Part shown: piece by piece, positions 1-7,324 of the stretch
Layout: each line of letters opens with the position of its first letter
Numbering within the stretch: the stretch's first letter is position 1
Assembly (NCBI GenBank): GCA_024278345.1
Contig: JAJRTK010000323.1
Span: forward strand, 1-12,784
Source of the DNA: a bacterium
Lineage (GTDB): Bacteria > CSSED10-310 > JAJRTK01
Direction: 5' to 3'
DNA length: 12,784 nucleotides
Made by a program: the position numbers and the translations under genes
Notes under the pieces: model-generated
What the model was told of the DNA's origin: nothing
The model's input: the letters and a program-made list of their open reading frames with translations, nothing else
Databases searched by the model: none

Positions 1-240
1 AGGGGCCAGATCAAGATTGTCAGCGCACCTCCACCAAGGGATAAACCATGACAAATGGCTCAAGAGGAGCACAAATCTTGGTGGTGCTTCGGCCTTAGGG
101 CAGTGGAGAGTGAGAGCGGCGGTGATGGCGAACAGCGGCGGACGGACTGCCGCCGATGTGAGCGGAACGCAACACGTAGAAAACAAAGGGTTTGCCGACA
201 ACCCCGCCCTAAAAGAAGAGCACGTCCCGAATCTTACCCC
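1..240. other. Non-coding region downstream of sctP
   Basis: No credible gene is seen in this stretch. The short open frames present are Arg/Cys-rich and have no ribosome site or recognisable motif. On the minus strand, which would continue the sct operon, stops interrupt every frame, so no partial sctQ or export-gate gene enters the window here. The only structured feature is one copy of a 47-nt repeat (127-173). No clear intrinsic terminator for sctP was found. Confidence 0.6.
127..173 (-). repeat. 47-nt dispersed repeat, copy 1
   Basis: This segment matches the reverse complement of 2602-2648 at 42 of 47 positions with no gap. The core contains the palindrome CGGCGG-ACGGACTG-CCGCCG, which could form a 6-bp stem. 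It lies 68 nt beyond the sctP stop codon. The two copies are inverted relative to each other and bracket the sctO-sctP unit. It may be a dispersed intergenic (REP-like) element; the family is not recognised. Confidence 0.7.
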
Positions 241-1785
241 TCAAGCCACGTAGGTAGCGGAATCCTTCTCGCCCCCCTTTAGCCCCCGTACCGAGCCGGG
301 AATGGCTCCCGCTGGCCCCACCGGACCACGCCTGGCTCCTGGACGACCTGGAGGCCCAAACCTCGGATCGCGAATCGCAGCCTGTTCCGCCTCCTGATCC
401 GCCACCTGCTCCAACAACTCCCGGGAAGTCTCAGCATTCTGCCCCTGCTCCGAATCGGAAAAATTCTGGCGGCCTACGACATCCGATCCAACGTCCAGGC
501 GATTCACCTCCAGCCCCTTGGCCTGTAGCGCCTTTTCCAGCTCCTTGACGTTCTCTGTCAGCAGGTTTCTGGCATCTGCAGCATCGGCTGTGAACGACAC
601 ATCCAGCTTGCCATCCTTGCCAACCTTGATGGAAAGCTCAATCCCCTCAAGGCGACCGCTTGACATGGTCAAGCTCATCTCCGCGCCACCCTTCACCGTT
701 GTCCGCAATCGGACATTGCTCACCATATTCTCGACCTTACGGACGATTTCCTTGATTTCCGCCTGACTCATGCGCTGGGTCTGTTGCACACTCTCCGCAC
801 GCTCAACCCGACTCTGGAACTCTACCTGAGAAGGGGGCACAATGTTCGGCTCGACAACCGGAGAAGCCTCCTTGTTCTCCCCAACACCCTGGCCCGAATC
901 TTCAAGCTTGTCCGCTGTCAAAGCTGCATCTGAAACAACATCCCCCACTCTTGGCTGGGCCTCCAAATCGATCTTCCTAGGCCCCAACAAAGGCTTACTG
1001 TGAGCCTGCATACGAAGCTGAGGCATGTTCTTTTTGGCACCCCGCCGGAAACCCGCGGGCAACGGTGCTCCAGGCGATGGGGGCGAAGTCCGGAGAGGCC
1101 GGGCAAACAAAGATCTCTTGCTGGCACGTTGGGCCGACATCGCGGTGCGCAACGCTGCTCGCCGGCCACCTGCCTGCGCCAAGAGTTGCTTGGGCAAAAG
1201 ACCTCGACTTCCCACAGTCCGCGCCATGCCAAGCAGAGGCTTCTTGGGACCCTTTCCAGCAAGCCCCTGATGGAGGACTCCCGGCCTCTTGAACGGCGTG
1301 TCGCCCCGAACGGTGGGCCGAGAAGATCGCGGCAGACGGTGACCGCCTCCACGAATTCCTCGCCCCCCGGACATGGGACCCCGCAGCACCGGGTGCTTGC
1401 TCCGGCCACCAGGCCCCTTTGCTCCCCAACCCTTGACACCAATCCCCTTCCGCCCCACAAGACGACCGCGACGGCCGGCTCGAAGGCGCCTCTTGCCACC
1501 TTCCGAACTCTTTTTCTCTGGCTTATCATCATCGCCACGGCCATCGCGATTCCCTGCACCCTCCCTGGAACCGCGGTCCTGAACCTGGCTGCGGGCCGAT
1601 TGTTGAAGCTGCACGCTCTCAAATGCCGAGGAACCGGACTCCGCCCCCGCTGCGGACTGCTCCGAACCTGTCCTCCCCAGCGAATCCCTGAACTTACTTG
1701 CCGATTCCGGATCGCGAGTCTGCTGCGCCGAGTACGACCGTTGAGTCGTGACCGATGGTGACTGTGAAGCTGATACTTTCGTCAT
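241..1785 (-). CDS. sctP: SctP/FliK-like needle-length (ruler) and substrate-switch protein
   Basis: 514 aa. Residues about 340-433 look like the FliK/SctP C-terminal substrate-switch domain: a beta-rich segment (SLTMSSGRLEGIELSIKVG), then an amphipathic helix (NVKELEKALQAKGLEV) and a final strand. In the family this domain contacts the SctU export gate and switches secretion from rod/needle to later substrates. Upstream is a Ser/Gln-rich N-terminus (1-95) and an unusual Arg/Gly/Lys-rich stretch (97-271). A Pro/Gly-rich tail follows (about 465-505). It is the last gene of the minus-strand run, 22 nt after sctO, with GGGGGCGA upstream of the ATG as a plausible ribosome site. Position after an FliJ-like gene supports the call, since fliJ-fliK are adjacent in flagellar operons. 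Length is above the usual SctP size, mainly because of the basic insert. The C-terminal domain assignment is fairly secure; a ruler function for the basic region is inferred. Confidence 0.8.
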   Translation of the reverse strand: MTKVSASQSPSVTTQRSYSAQQTRDPESASKFRDSLGRTGSEQSAAGAESGSSAFESVQLQQSARSQVQDRGSREGAGNRDGRGDDDKPEKKSSEGGKRRLRAGRRGRLVGRKGIGVKGWGAKGPGGRSKHPVLRGPMSGGRGIRGGGHRLPRSSRPTVRGDTPFKRPGVLHQGLAGKGPKKPLLGMARTVGSRGLLPKQLLAQAGGRRAALRTAMSAQRASKRSLFARPLRTSPPSPGAPLPAGFRRGAKKNMPQLRMQAHSKPLLGPRKIDLEAQPRVGDVVSDAALTADKLEDSGQGVGENKEASPVVEPNIVPPSQVEFQSRVERAESVQQTQRMSQAEIKEIVRKVENMVSNVRLRTTVKGGAEMSLTMSSGRLEGIELSIKVGKDGKLDVSFTADAADARNLLTENVKELEKALQAKGLEVNRLDVGSDVVGRQNFSDSEQGQNAETSRELLEQVADQEAEQAAIRDPRFGPPGRPGARRGPVGPAGAIPGSVRGLKGGEKDSATYVA

Positions 1786-1807
1786 CTGAAATCGCCCCCA
1801 AAGCGTT

Positions 1808-2302
1808 CTAACGATTTTTGTTAAACATGAAGATCGTTTGGGCGACGTCTTCCGCTGTCAGTTCTTGCTTGCGCTGGATCTCTTTCTTCGCCTGGATCTC
1901 CCACTTCTCCCGGTGCTTCTCCAACGCCTTGAGCTCCTTAGACTTCTCCAAGAGCACTTCCCGTGCCGCATCGACTTCCAGTTGCTGCCGCACCACCGCC
2001 TGCTTTTGGGCTACAATGAGATCATCCATCGCCCGGATTTCTTCCGCCATCCGATCAAGAAAACGGTACTCTTCTTGGATGGTCTGAACGGTCATCTTAC
2101 CCTGGCGCATCTCCTGAGTGAGCTCATCCCGCCTCGCTAAACGAGCTTGGATCTTCTGCCGCTTCTCCTCTTTGAGCTCCTCAAGTTTCTTCTCTTCCCT
2201 CGAAAGCTTCTTCTGCTCCAAGACCATTTGGTCTTGCGCTTCTCTTTCCGCTCTCTCGCGCATATCCAAAAGCGTCTGGAGTCGATACTTGGGGAGTCGC
2301 AT
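1808..2302 (-). CDS. sctO: SctO/FliJ-like stalk protein
   Basis: 164 aa, almost entirely charged coiled coil (Glu/Lys/Arg/Gln heptads from about residue 10 to 145). It opens with KYRLQTLLDMRERAEREAQ, the characteristic FliJ start, where a Tyr/Phe-x-Leu-Gln-x-Leu-Leu-Asp segment leads into the first helix. In the family, two antiparallel helices insert into the central pore of the SctN hexamer, like the gamma subunit of F1-ATPase, and link it to the SctV export gate. The ATG at 2302 is preceded by AGGAG at a good distance. It is separated from sctN by about 500 nt, has a sigma-28-like promoter 154 nt upstream, and is followed by sctP after 22 nt, so sctO-sctP is probably its own transcription unit. 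Length and composition fit the family well. Confidence 0.85.
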   Translation of the reverse strand: MRLPKYRLQTLLDMRERAEREAQDQMVLEQKKLSREEKKLEELKEEKRQKIQARLARRDELTQEMRQGKMTVQTIQEEYRFLDRMAEEIRAMDDLIVAQKQAVVRQQLEVDAAREVLLEKSKELKALEKHREKWEIQAKKEIQRKQELTAEDVAQTIFMFNKNR

Positions 2303-2456
2303 CTTGCAGTCTCCTAACTTGCAGGCTCAATCTCACGCTACCCGGGGAACCCGTCAGATTCCGGCGATTCTATTGTCTGCTCCACCATCACCGAAGCGGC
2401 AGCACAAGTACACTGCCTGTGCAAACCTGACCGACATCCCAACCCCATCATTCCAC

Positions 2457-2485
2457 ATTATCGGCATCTTTCGGAAAAGAGTGCG
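2457..2485 (-). promoter_or_regulatory. Sigma-28-like promoter upstream of sctO-sctP
   Basis: Read on the minus strand, the -10 element is GCCGATAA, an exact match to the enterobacterial FliA consensus. CGCACT begins 22 nt before CGATAAT. The same spacing and a similar -35 (CGCAAC) occur upstream of the two related small genes at 10047 and 11540. The sctO ATG is 154 nt downstream. A cognate sigma factor gene lies in the same window. Confidence 0.55.
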
Positions 2486-2601
2486 CATTCACGCCACCCC
2501 ACCCTACATCGAAGCTTTAATCCCCGCCCGGTCTCCCTTGGAATCTCAGTTGCGGAACGCCTTCAGGGCATAAATCCCAAGAATCTCCTGCTCTTCTTAT
2601 G

Positions 2602-2648
2602 GTTGCGGTCCGCTCCCGTCGGCGGCAGTCCGTCCGCCGCCGTCCGCC
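2602..2648 (+). repeat. 47-nt dispersed repeat, copy 2
   Basis: Reverse-complement partner of 127-173 (42 of 47 identical, ungapped), with the same GGCGGCAGTCCGTCCGCC palindromic core. It lies 156 nt beyond the sctN stop. With copy 1 it forms an inverted pair about 2.4 kb apart that encloses sctO, sctP and their promoter. Confidence 0.7.
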
Positions 2649-2803
2649 TCTCATCGCCCTGGATACAGGCTTTGAGCCGAAAAAACATGCCAGAGCCCAA
2701 ATCTCTCAAGACCGCCCCTACATGGCGTCGAACCAAGAAACGACGAATCGGCCTTCCCTCCGCCAAAGAAGCCAGAAAACCCCGAAGGCGGAGCACTACC
2801 GCC

Positions 2804-4150
2804 TCATTCCTCAAACATGTCGATGAGACGCTGGACCGATTCCTCGAAGATCGGCTTCTCGTGAAGACCCTGTTTGAGGTAGGTTTCCACCTCCTCGATC
2901 TTGTCGATGGCGTGATCGACCTTCGGATCATTACCATACTCGTATGCACCAAGCATGATGAGATCCCGGTTCTTCTCATACGTCGATAGAACCTCCCGAA
3001 GGTTGCCAGCAGCCTTCTTGTGCTCGGAAGTGGCAATAGAGTTCATCACCCGAGACAAGCTGGGGGGCACATCGATGGCCGGCCAGTGGTTTCTGGCCCC
3101 GAGCGCACGGTCGAGGATGATATGGCCATCAAGGATCCCTCGAACCTCATCGGCAATGGGCTCGTCCATATCCCCTCCAGCAACAAGAACGGTATAAAGG
3201 GCTGTGATGGAGCTGATATGGTTATTGCCAGTCCTTTCGAGTACCGAGGGAAGCATCGCAAAAACAGACGGCGGGTAGCCTTGGCGGGCTGGGGGCTCGC
3301 CCGTAGCAAGGCCGATCTCCCGCTGGGCACGGGCAAGGCGCGTAGTGGAGTCCATCAAGAAAAGGACCTTGACTCCCTGGTCACGAAACCACTCCGCGAT
3401 AGCCGTCGCAACAAAGCAGGCTTTGAGGCGCTCCAAAGAAGGGCGATCCGACGTGGCACAAACCACCACGGATCGAGCCATCCCTTCAGCTCCCAGAGAC
3501 TCGTGTACGAAATCCATCACCTCGCGGCCCCGCTCGCCCACCAAACAGACCACACACATTTCGGCTCCGCAATTACGAGTGATCTGCCCCATGAGGGTAG
3601 ACTTGCCCACACCACTCCCTGCAAACAACCCTACCCGCTGCCCCTCTCCCACGGTAAGCAACCCATCGATCGCCCGAATCCCTATGGGCATCGGCTCCGC
3701 AATCGGCTTGCGGGTAGTGGGATCTGGCGGAAAACGGTCTACGGGCCACTCCATCAAATCGAGCTGGTCCCAATCCTCCATGGTGTAGCCTTCGGCAGGA
3801 AGCATCGGTTCACCCAAGCCATTCAAAACCCAACCCCGAAGAGCTTCGCCAACCCGAATCGAAAACGGCTTGCCCGTAGGCCGAACTTCCGAATCAAGGC
3901 CCAACCCCTCCGGAGGCCCAAAAGGCATGAGCAAAGCTTGATCGTCCTTGAATCCTACCACTTCCGCAACCAGCGGCCGTGTCCGGTGATGACTCCAGAT
4001 CTCGACGACTTCCCCCATTCGCACACCGGGAACTGCCGCCTTGATGATCAGCCCAACAATCTCCGTCACCCGCCCCTTCACCTTCACTGGGGAGAGCGCC
4101 TCGAGGTTGTCGAGATACTTCAGAATGTTAATCGAGTTCGCATGTCCCAT
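2804..4150 (-). CDS. sctN: T3SS ATPase SctN (FliI/YscN family)
   Basis: 448 aa, full length for the family. Visible motifs: Walker A GSGVGKST (about 178-185), the GERGRE segment (205-210) bearing the catalytic Glu, Walker B VLFLMDS (262-268), and the run DSTTRLARAQREIGLATGEP, which is typical of FliI/SctN rather than F1 or Rho. The alpha/beta ATPase signature PAIDVPPSLSRVM is at about 357-369. The enzyme forms a hexamer at the cytoplasmic face of the export gate, hydrolyses ATP, and releases substrates from chaperones. The ATG at 4150 lies 6 nt after the sctL stop, so translation is probably coupled, and SctL is its known regulator. All catalytic residues appear intact. Flagellar FliI is the alternative, but neighbours (lipoprotein SctJ, SctI) place it in a T3SS. 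Confidence 0.95.
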   Translation of the reverse strand: MGHANSINILKYLDNLEALSPVKVKGRVTEIVGLIIKAAVPGVRMGEVVEIWSHHRTRPLVAEVVGFKDDQALLMPFGPPEGLGLDSEVRPTGKPFSIRVGEALRGWVLNGLGEPMLPAEGYTMEDWDQLDLMEWPVDRFPPDPTTRKPIAEPMPIGIRAIDGLLTVGEGQRVGLFAGSGVGKSTLMGQITRNCGAEMCVVCLVGERGREVMDFVHESLGAEGMARSVVVCATSDRPSLERLKACFVATAIAEWFRDQGVKVLFLMDSTTRLARAQREIGLATGEPPARQGYPPSVFAMLPSVLERTGNNHISSITALYTVLVAGGDMDEPIADEVRGILDGHIILDRALGARNHWPAIDVPPSLSRVMNSIATSEHKKAAGNLREVLSTYEKNRDLIMLGAYEYGNDPKVDHAIDKIEEVETYLKQGLHEKPIFEESVQRLIDMFEE

Positions 4151-4156
4151 TTCGTC

Positions 4157-4810
4157 TTATCCGACGTCCCTTCCAAGAAGAATCTGAGTGATCTGCTCCA
4201 ACTGAGTCTCGAGTTGGGCATCGATGGTCCCAATCTCAGTTTCGATCACGCAGCCCCCTCGCTTGATCGACGGGTCACCCCGAAGATCAATGTCTTTCGC
4301 CCTGCCAAGCCGTGCGATGAGCTGCGGCTTTGCAATCTCGAGATTCTTGAGGTCGGTGGGATGAACCCGAACGTTGATGTCCCGCTGCTGGCGAACCGTC
4401 TCCAAGGCACTTCCCACAATGTGGGCGATCTCGTCTTGGTTGTGGTCCAACTCGTGCCCGACAATTTTTTCCGCAACGCGAAGGGCGAGCTTGATGAGCT
4501 GAGGCTCGGTCTCTCGAACCAGCTTGTCCCGTAACTCTCTAGCCTCTACCAAAAGCCGAGTCGCCTGCTCGGCTCCCTCCTCGTATCCTCTCCTCCGAGC
4601 TTCCTCCATTGCCGCATGATACTCCTGTTTCGCCCGAGCTCGAATGGCATTGGCGTCACGCTCGGCCTCCGCAATGATCTGGCTAGCACGACCTCGAGCG
4701 TCATAGACTTCACTGTCGATGATGCGCTCCGGTCGTCCACGAGAACCCCTTGGAACCCGAGGCGGCCCCCCCGAAGAACTCGGGATGTTCCCTTTCAATA
4801 TCTTGGCCAT
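4157..4810 (-). CDS. sctL: SctL/FliH-like ATPase regulator (stator)
   Basis: 217 aa. A flexible Gly/Pro/Arg N-terminus (about 1-30) is followed by a long Ala/Glu/Arg helix (about 35-110, including RRRGYEEGAEQA), then a folded C-terminal domain. The latter has the FliH/SctL landmarks VRVHPTDLKNLE and GGCVIETEIGTIDAQLETQL near the end. SctL dimers bind SctN and tether it to the cytoplasmic sorting platform or C-ring (SctQ); the fold is related to the F-ATPase b and delta subunits. GGGAGAAG stands just upstream of the ATG at 4810. The gene sits between the FliG-like gene and sctN, as fliH sits between fliG and fliI. Family membership is secure; the partner SctQ is not encoded in this window. Confidence 0.9.
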   Translation of the reverse strand: MAKILKGNIPSSSGGPPRVPRGSRGRPERIIDSEVYDARGRASQIIAEAERDANAIRARAKQEYHAAMEEARRRGYEEGAEQATRLLVEARELRDKLVRETEPQLIKLALRVAEKIVGHELDHNQDEIAHIVGSALETVRQQRDINVRVHPTDLKNLEIAKPQLIARLGRAKDIDLRGDPSIKRGGCVIETEIGTIDAQLETQLEQITQILLGRDVG

Positions 4811-4866
4811 GCAGCTTCTCCCGCTGATGACTTGTCCGGCACCGTCAAGGCGCCGGCGCCACCACT

Positions 4867-5880
4867 CTATGCTTCACCATGGAAGCGAAGCAAAAAATTA
4901 CATTCTTTCCATTTCGGATCGATCCTGCCCGAGGCAGCGAGCTTGTACACGCAAGCTACGATGAAATCTTGTAGCTTCAACCTCTGTTTCCTATCGAGAG
5001 GCGGCTGGTTCTCGAACTCCCTCAAATAAGCAAAAAGCATCTTTCCAAGCTCTCTATCCAGCTTGTAGCAGATGTGAGCCCCCATTTTGGGGTGCTCTGG
5101 CGCCAAACATTCTGACAGCTTCATCAAACCGGCTTCCTTGAAAAGCCAACCTTCCCTTGTACTGGCAATCTCCAACGTAAGAATGCTCTTTTGCGCCCGT
5201 TTTACGTCCTCCGGACTCATCTCATCAAGGCCCCGGACGGCCTCTAAAAGCAATCGCTCGTCTCGCGCCGGCATCCGCTTACAGAGCTTTTGCAAAGCAC
5301 GGGGATCAACCCCCTGAAATGCCACGGCAAAAAGTCTTAACCCGACCTCCCGCACAAGAGTCTGGAGATCCTGCCCGTCGAGGTTTGAAATGCTGCGAAA
5401 CATGAAGTTTCTCGACTCATCCCCCCCGCCAACGGCCTCAAACTGCCTCAAAAAAATGCGGAGCAAAAGTCTGGCCATCCGAGGAACCAAAGGTTCGAGC
5501 TTTGGCAGACGAAGCAGTAGCCCTTTGGGAAGGTAGGCCGTCAGCCCAACCTTGATAAGGTCGGGAAGGGCATCAAGAATCCTCGCGATGATGTGAGGAG
5601 GTTCGCGCTGAAGAAGCTCCGCAAGCCACTCGGTGTGAATCGTCGATAGAAGATCTTCGGACGATTCACTGGAAATGAGCGACTCGAGCTCGCTGGTGAC
5701 GACCGTTGCTAATCTGTCGTCGGGCAGCGAAGCGAAGCGCTCTGTCTCCTCTGCCAACAGAACGGCATCGGGCTCAGGCAAATACTGGTAAAGAGCTGTC
5801 GCCTGCTCCGGGGAGACAAGGAGAGCCAACGCCATGAGCGTAGCATCCTTGTCCCCTAACCTTGGCGATAAATTCTGCAA
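4867..5880 (-). CDS. FliG-like protein in the SctK position
   Basis: 337 aa. Residues about 13-65 resemble the FliG N-terminal domain (MALALLVSPEQATALYQYL). REPPHIIARILDALP (92-106) resembles the FliG middle-domain EHPQ region. Residues about 161-236 align without gaps to the FliG C-terminal domain (LQTLVREVG...AFQGVD...KRM...AQKSIL). The spacing is compressed and about 100 residues follow with no flagellar counterpart, so total length resembles FliG but the architecture differs. FliG joins FliF to the switch ring and makes torque; most of its charged torque positions are substituted here. In an injectisome this slot is held by SctK, which binds the sorting platform. The start is TTG at 5880, with AGGGGG 6 nt upstream and no in-frame ATG before residue 16. 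An sctL gene follows at 56 nt. A platform adaptor role is inferred from position; FliG homology is judged by eye. Confidence 0.72.
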   Translation of the reverse strand: MQNLSPRLGDKDATLMALALLVSPEQATALYQYLPEPDAVLLAEETERFASLPDDRLATVVTSELESLISSESSEDLLSTIHTEWLAELLQREPPHIIARILDALPDLIKVGLTAYLPKGLLLRLPKLEPLVPRMARLLLRIFLRQFEAVGGGDESRNFMFRSISNLDGQDLQTLVREVGLRLFAVAFQGVDPRALQKLCKRMPARDERLLLEAVRGLDEMSPEDVKRAQKSILTLEIASTREGWLFKEAGLMKLSECLAPEHPKMGAHICYKLDRELGKMLFAYLREFENQPPLDRKQRLKLQDFIVACVYKLAASGRIDPKWKECNFLLRFHGEA

Positions 5881-6000
5881 GGAGACCCCCTGAAGGAAAA
5901 GCTGGAACAGTGGGTAACCGGACTTCTCGCATCAAACTCGGTCACCGAACCGGCTAGGCTTCATGATCACCCAAACGACGAGGCGAGCTTCCCTGCCACA

Positions 6001-6954
6001 CTAACTTTTTCGCCGCTTCTGGAGGGCGGCGAGTTTTCTTTTGAGCGTCGCCGCCTGGAAGAACGCGACAAACCACAACACAAGGAGTATTAAAACGACC
6101 ACTCCCAAAACAGCACCACCAATCACGACTCCCCGGTAGGAGTCACGAGCAATCTTGAAGGTGCCAAGGGAAACCAACTCCGTATTGTCGGCCAATTTTT
6201 CTTTGTAGGTTTCCTTACACTGCTCAAAACTCATCCCGGTTGCTCCGACGGAACCATCACCGGCGGCGGCTTCCACCACGAACGGAGAAATGGGCTTGGA
6301 AACGACAGTGATGTCGTCCATCCCCTGAAGCCCTTCAACGGCACGCCAAACCAATTGTTTGATCTCGAGATCGCTGTAGGGTTTCTTGTCCTTGGCATCG
6401 GGGATGTACTTTAACAGGATGGATGCCGTCGGCCGAGGTGCTCTGTTGGTACCGTCCTTGGAATCATCCCGAAGGACATCTTCCTCGGGCAAGACGACGT
6501 GAACATGCGCATCGACCACACCGTCGATAGCCTCCAACGTCATCTCTAACTCACCGGTCATCGCGTGAAGAAACTTTGCCTTTTCTTCATACTGCCCGGG
6601 GATGAGCCCGCCAGGCGGGTAGACAGCCTCGATACCATGCCCTGGCTTCCTTGGCAGCCCGTACAAGTCGAGGACCTGAAATGCGGCGCCAAGGCGCTCT
6701 TTCTCCACAAGCACCTTCCAGGTGGGATTCCGATCCGATGGCTCTAGCTCTTTTTCCGCCGAGATGCCCGCCGCATTCAAACGGACGATGAACTCGTTGG
6801 CCTCTTTCTCCGACAGCTTGTGGTACAGCCCCCCCTTACTACACCCGATGACCGCGAAAAGAAGCCCCAGACAGAGCAAACGAGGCCCGCCACCAAAGAC
6901 CTGCCTCTTCACTCCACCATTACCATTCAGTTCTCGCGCCATCACCGCTAGCAC
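6001..6954 (-). CDS. sctJ: SctJ inner-membrane ring lipoprotein (YscJ/FliF family)
   Basis: About 317 aa. A signal peptide with hydrophobic core LLCLGLLFAV ends in lipobox VIGC (Cys38), so the mature N-terminus should be lipidated. Ring-building domain 1 (about 42-110) starts YHKLSEKEANEFIVRLNAAG. Domain 2 (about 145-245) contains VDAHVHVVLPEED and ASILLKYIPD. A single transmembrane helix (about 275-299) and a basic tail close the protein. FliF has two membrane helices and is far longer, so this is the injectisome form. SctJ builds the inner ring of the basal body with SctD. GTG at 6954 is preferred because GAGG lies 6 nt before it; ATG at 6942 would shorten the protein by four residues with a poorly placed ribosome site. 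A gap of 120 nt separates it from the FliG-like gene. A long MITE-bearing intergenic region lies upstream. Confidence 0.9.
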   Translation of the reverse strand: MLAVMARELNGNGGVKRQVFGGGPRLLCLGLLFAVIGCSKGGLYHKLSEKEANEFIVRLNAAGISAEKELEPSDRNPTWKVLVEKERLGAAFQVLDLYGLPRKPGHGIEAVYPPGGLIPGQYEEKAKFLHAMTGELEMTLEAIDGVVDAHVHVVLPEEDVLRDDSKDGTNRAPRPTASILLKYIPDAKDKKPYSDLEIKQLVWRAVEGLQGMDDITVVSKPISPFVVEAAAGDGSVGATGMSFEQCKETYKEKLADNTELVSLGTFKIARDSYRGVVIGGAVLGVVVLILLVLWFVAFFQAATLKRKLAALQKRRKS

Positions 6955-7044
6955 TACTCACCTCGCTCCCAGTTCGTTTGGTTGTTCCGAATTAGCACTC
7001 CGCAAACCCAAGATACCATTGACTACAGAGCTATGCACGTTCTC

Positions 7045-7211
7045 GTAAAATCGGGACCTATCAAACCCGGTTTACAACTTCAGCGTTGTGGGGAGGCTCC
7101 TCTCTTGTCCGTGAAGCCCGTACGGCGCACAGGCAAGATGCCTGTGCGCACGGTTTTGGCGGGAAGAATTGTAAAGCAGAAACACGACGATTTGATAGGT
7201 CCCGTAAAATC
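7045..7211. mobile_element. MITE-like element (151 bp) with 8-bp target duplication
   Basis: The element spans 7053-7203 and is bounded by 13-bp perfect terminal inverted repeats, GGGACCTATCAAA (7053-7065) and TTTGATAGGTCCC (7191-7203). Direct repeats of GTAAAATC flank it exactly (7045-7052 and 7204-7211), as expected for a target-site duplication. The centre has a perfect 11-bp hairpin, GCGCACAGGCA-AGA-TGCCTGTGCGC (7125-7149). Subterminal TTTACAA is also inverted. There is no transposase frame, so it would be non-autonomous. The parent transposase family is not identified. It sits between sctI and sctJ. Confidence 0.72.
7125..7149. repeat. Perfect 11-bp palindrome ACAGGCA...TGCCTGT
   Basis: The arms GCGCACAGGCA and TGCCTGTGCGC pair perfectly around a 3-nt loop. 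Motifs of this kind are, from memory, dispersed in many copies in planctomycete, verrucomicrobial and some other genomes, often translated as RTGILPV or QDACAP-type spurious peptides. Here it lies at the centre of the MITE-like element. Confidence 0.65.
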
Positions 7212-7324
7212 AAACCTACGGGTTCCATCCGGGAAACAGCTATATCGAACCAGCCAGAACGACAGCAAGACCCCCCACACTCGGTAAGGAGTCTTGTCGA
7301 TCTGGAGTCCCATGTCGATGTTGA

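Larger units (their letters stand above)
2303..2803. other. Intergenic gap between sctN and sctO
   Basis: No convincing gene. A minus-strand frame open across part of it begins inside sctN in the wrong frame, is Arg-rich, and has no ribosome site. Contents: a weak GGCGG/CCGCC hairpin just after the sctN stop followed by TTTT, the second copy of the 47-nt repeat (2602-2648), and the sigma-28-like promoter for sctO. A gap of this size is unexpected between genes usually packed together. Confidence 0.55.

Noticed and set aside
1000-1761. A 253-codon plus-strand frame opposite sctP
   Set aside because: It is antisense to the FliK-like gene, rich in Arg/Pro/Thr/Ser, and without motifs or start signals.
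2563-3036. A minus-strand frame covering the 3' end of sctN and the following gap, considered as a missing gene between sctN and sctO
   Set aside because: Its first half is an out-of-frame reading of sctN, it is Arg-rich throughout, and no ribosome site precedes any start in the gap.
3020-4534. A 504-codon plus-strand open frame opposite sctN and sctL
   Set aside because: It lies entirely antisense to two secure genes, has no ribosome site, and its translation is His/Pro/Arg/Asn-rich without any domain. It is a by-product of codon bias in sctN/sctL.
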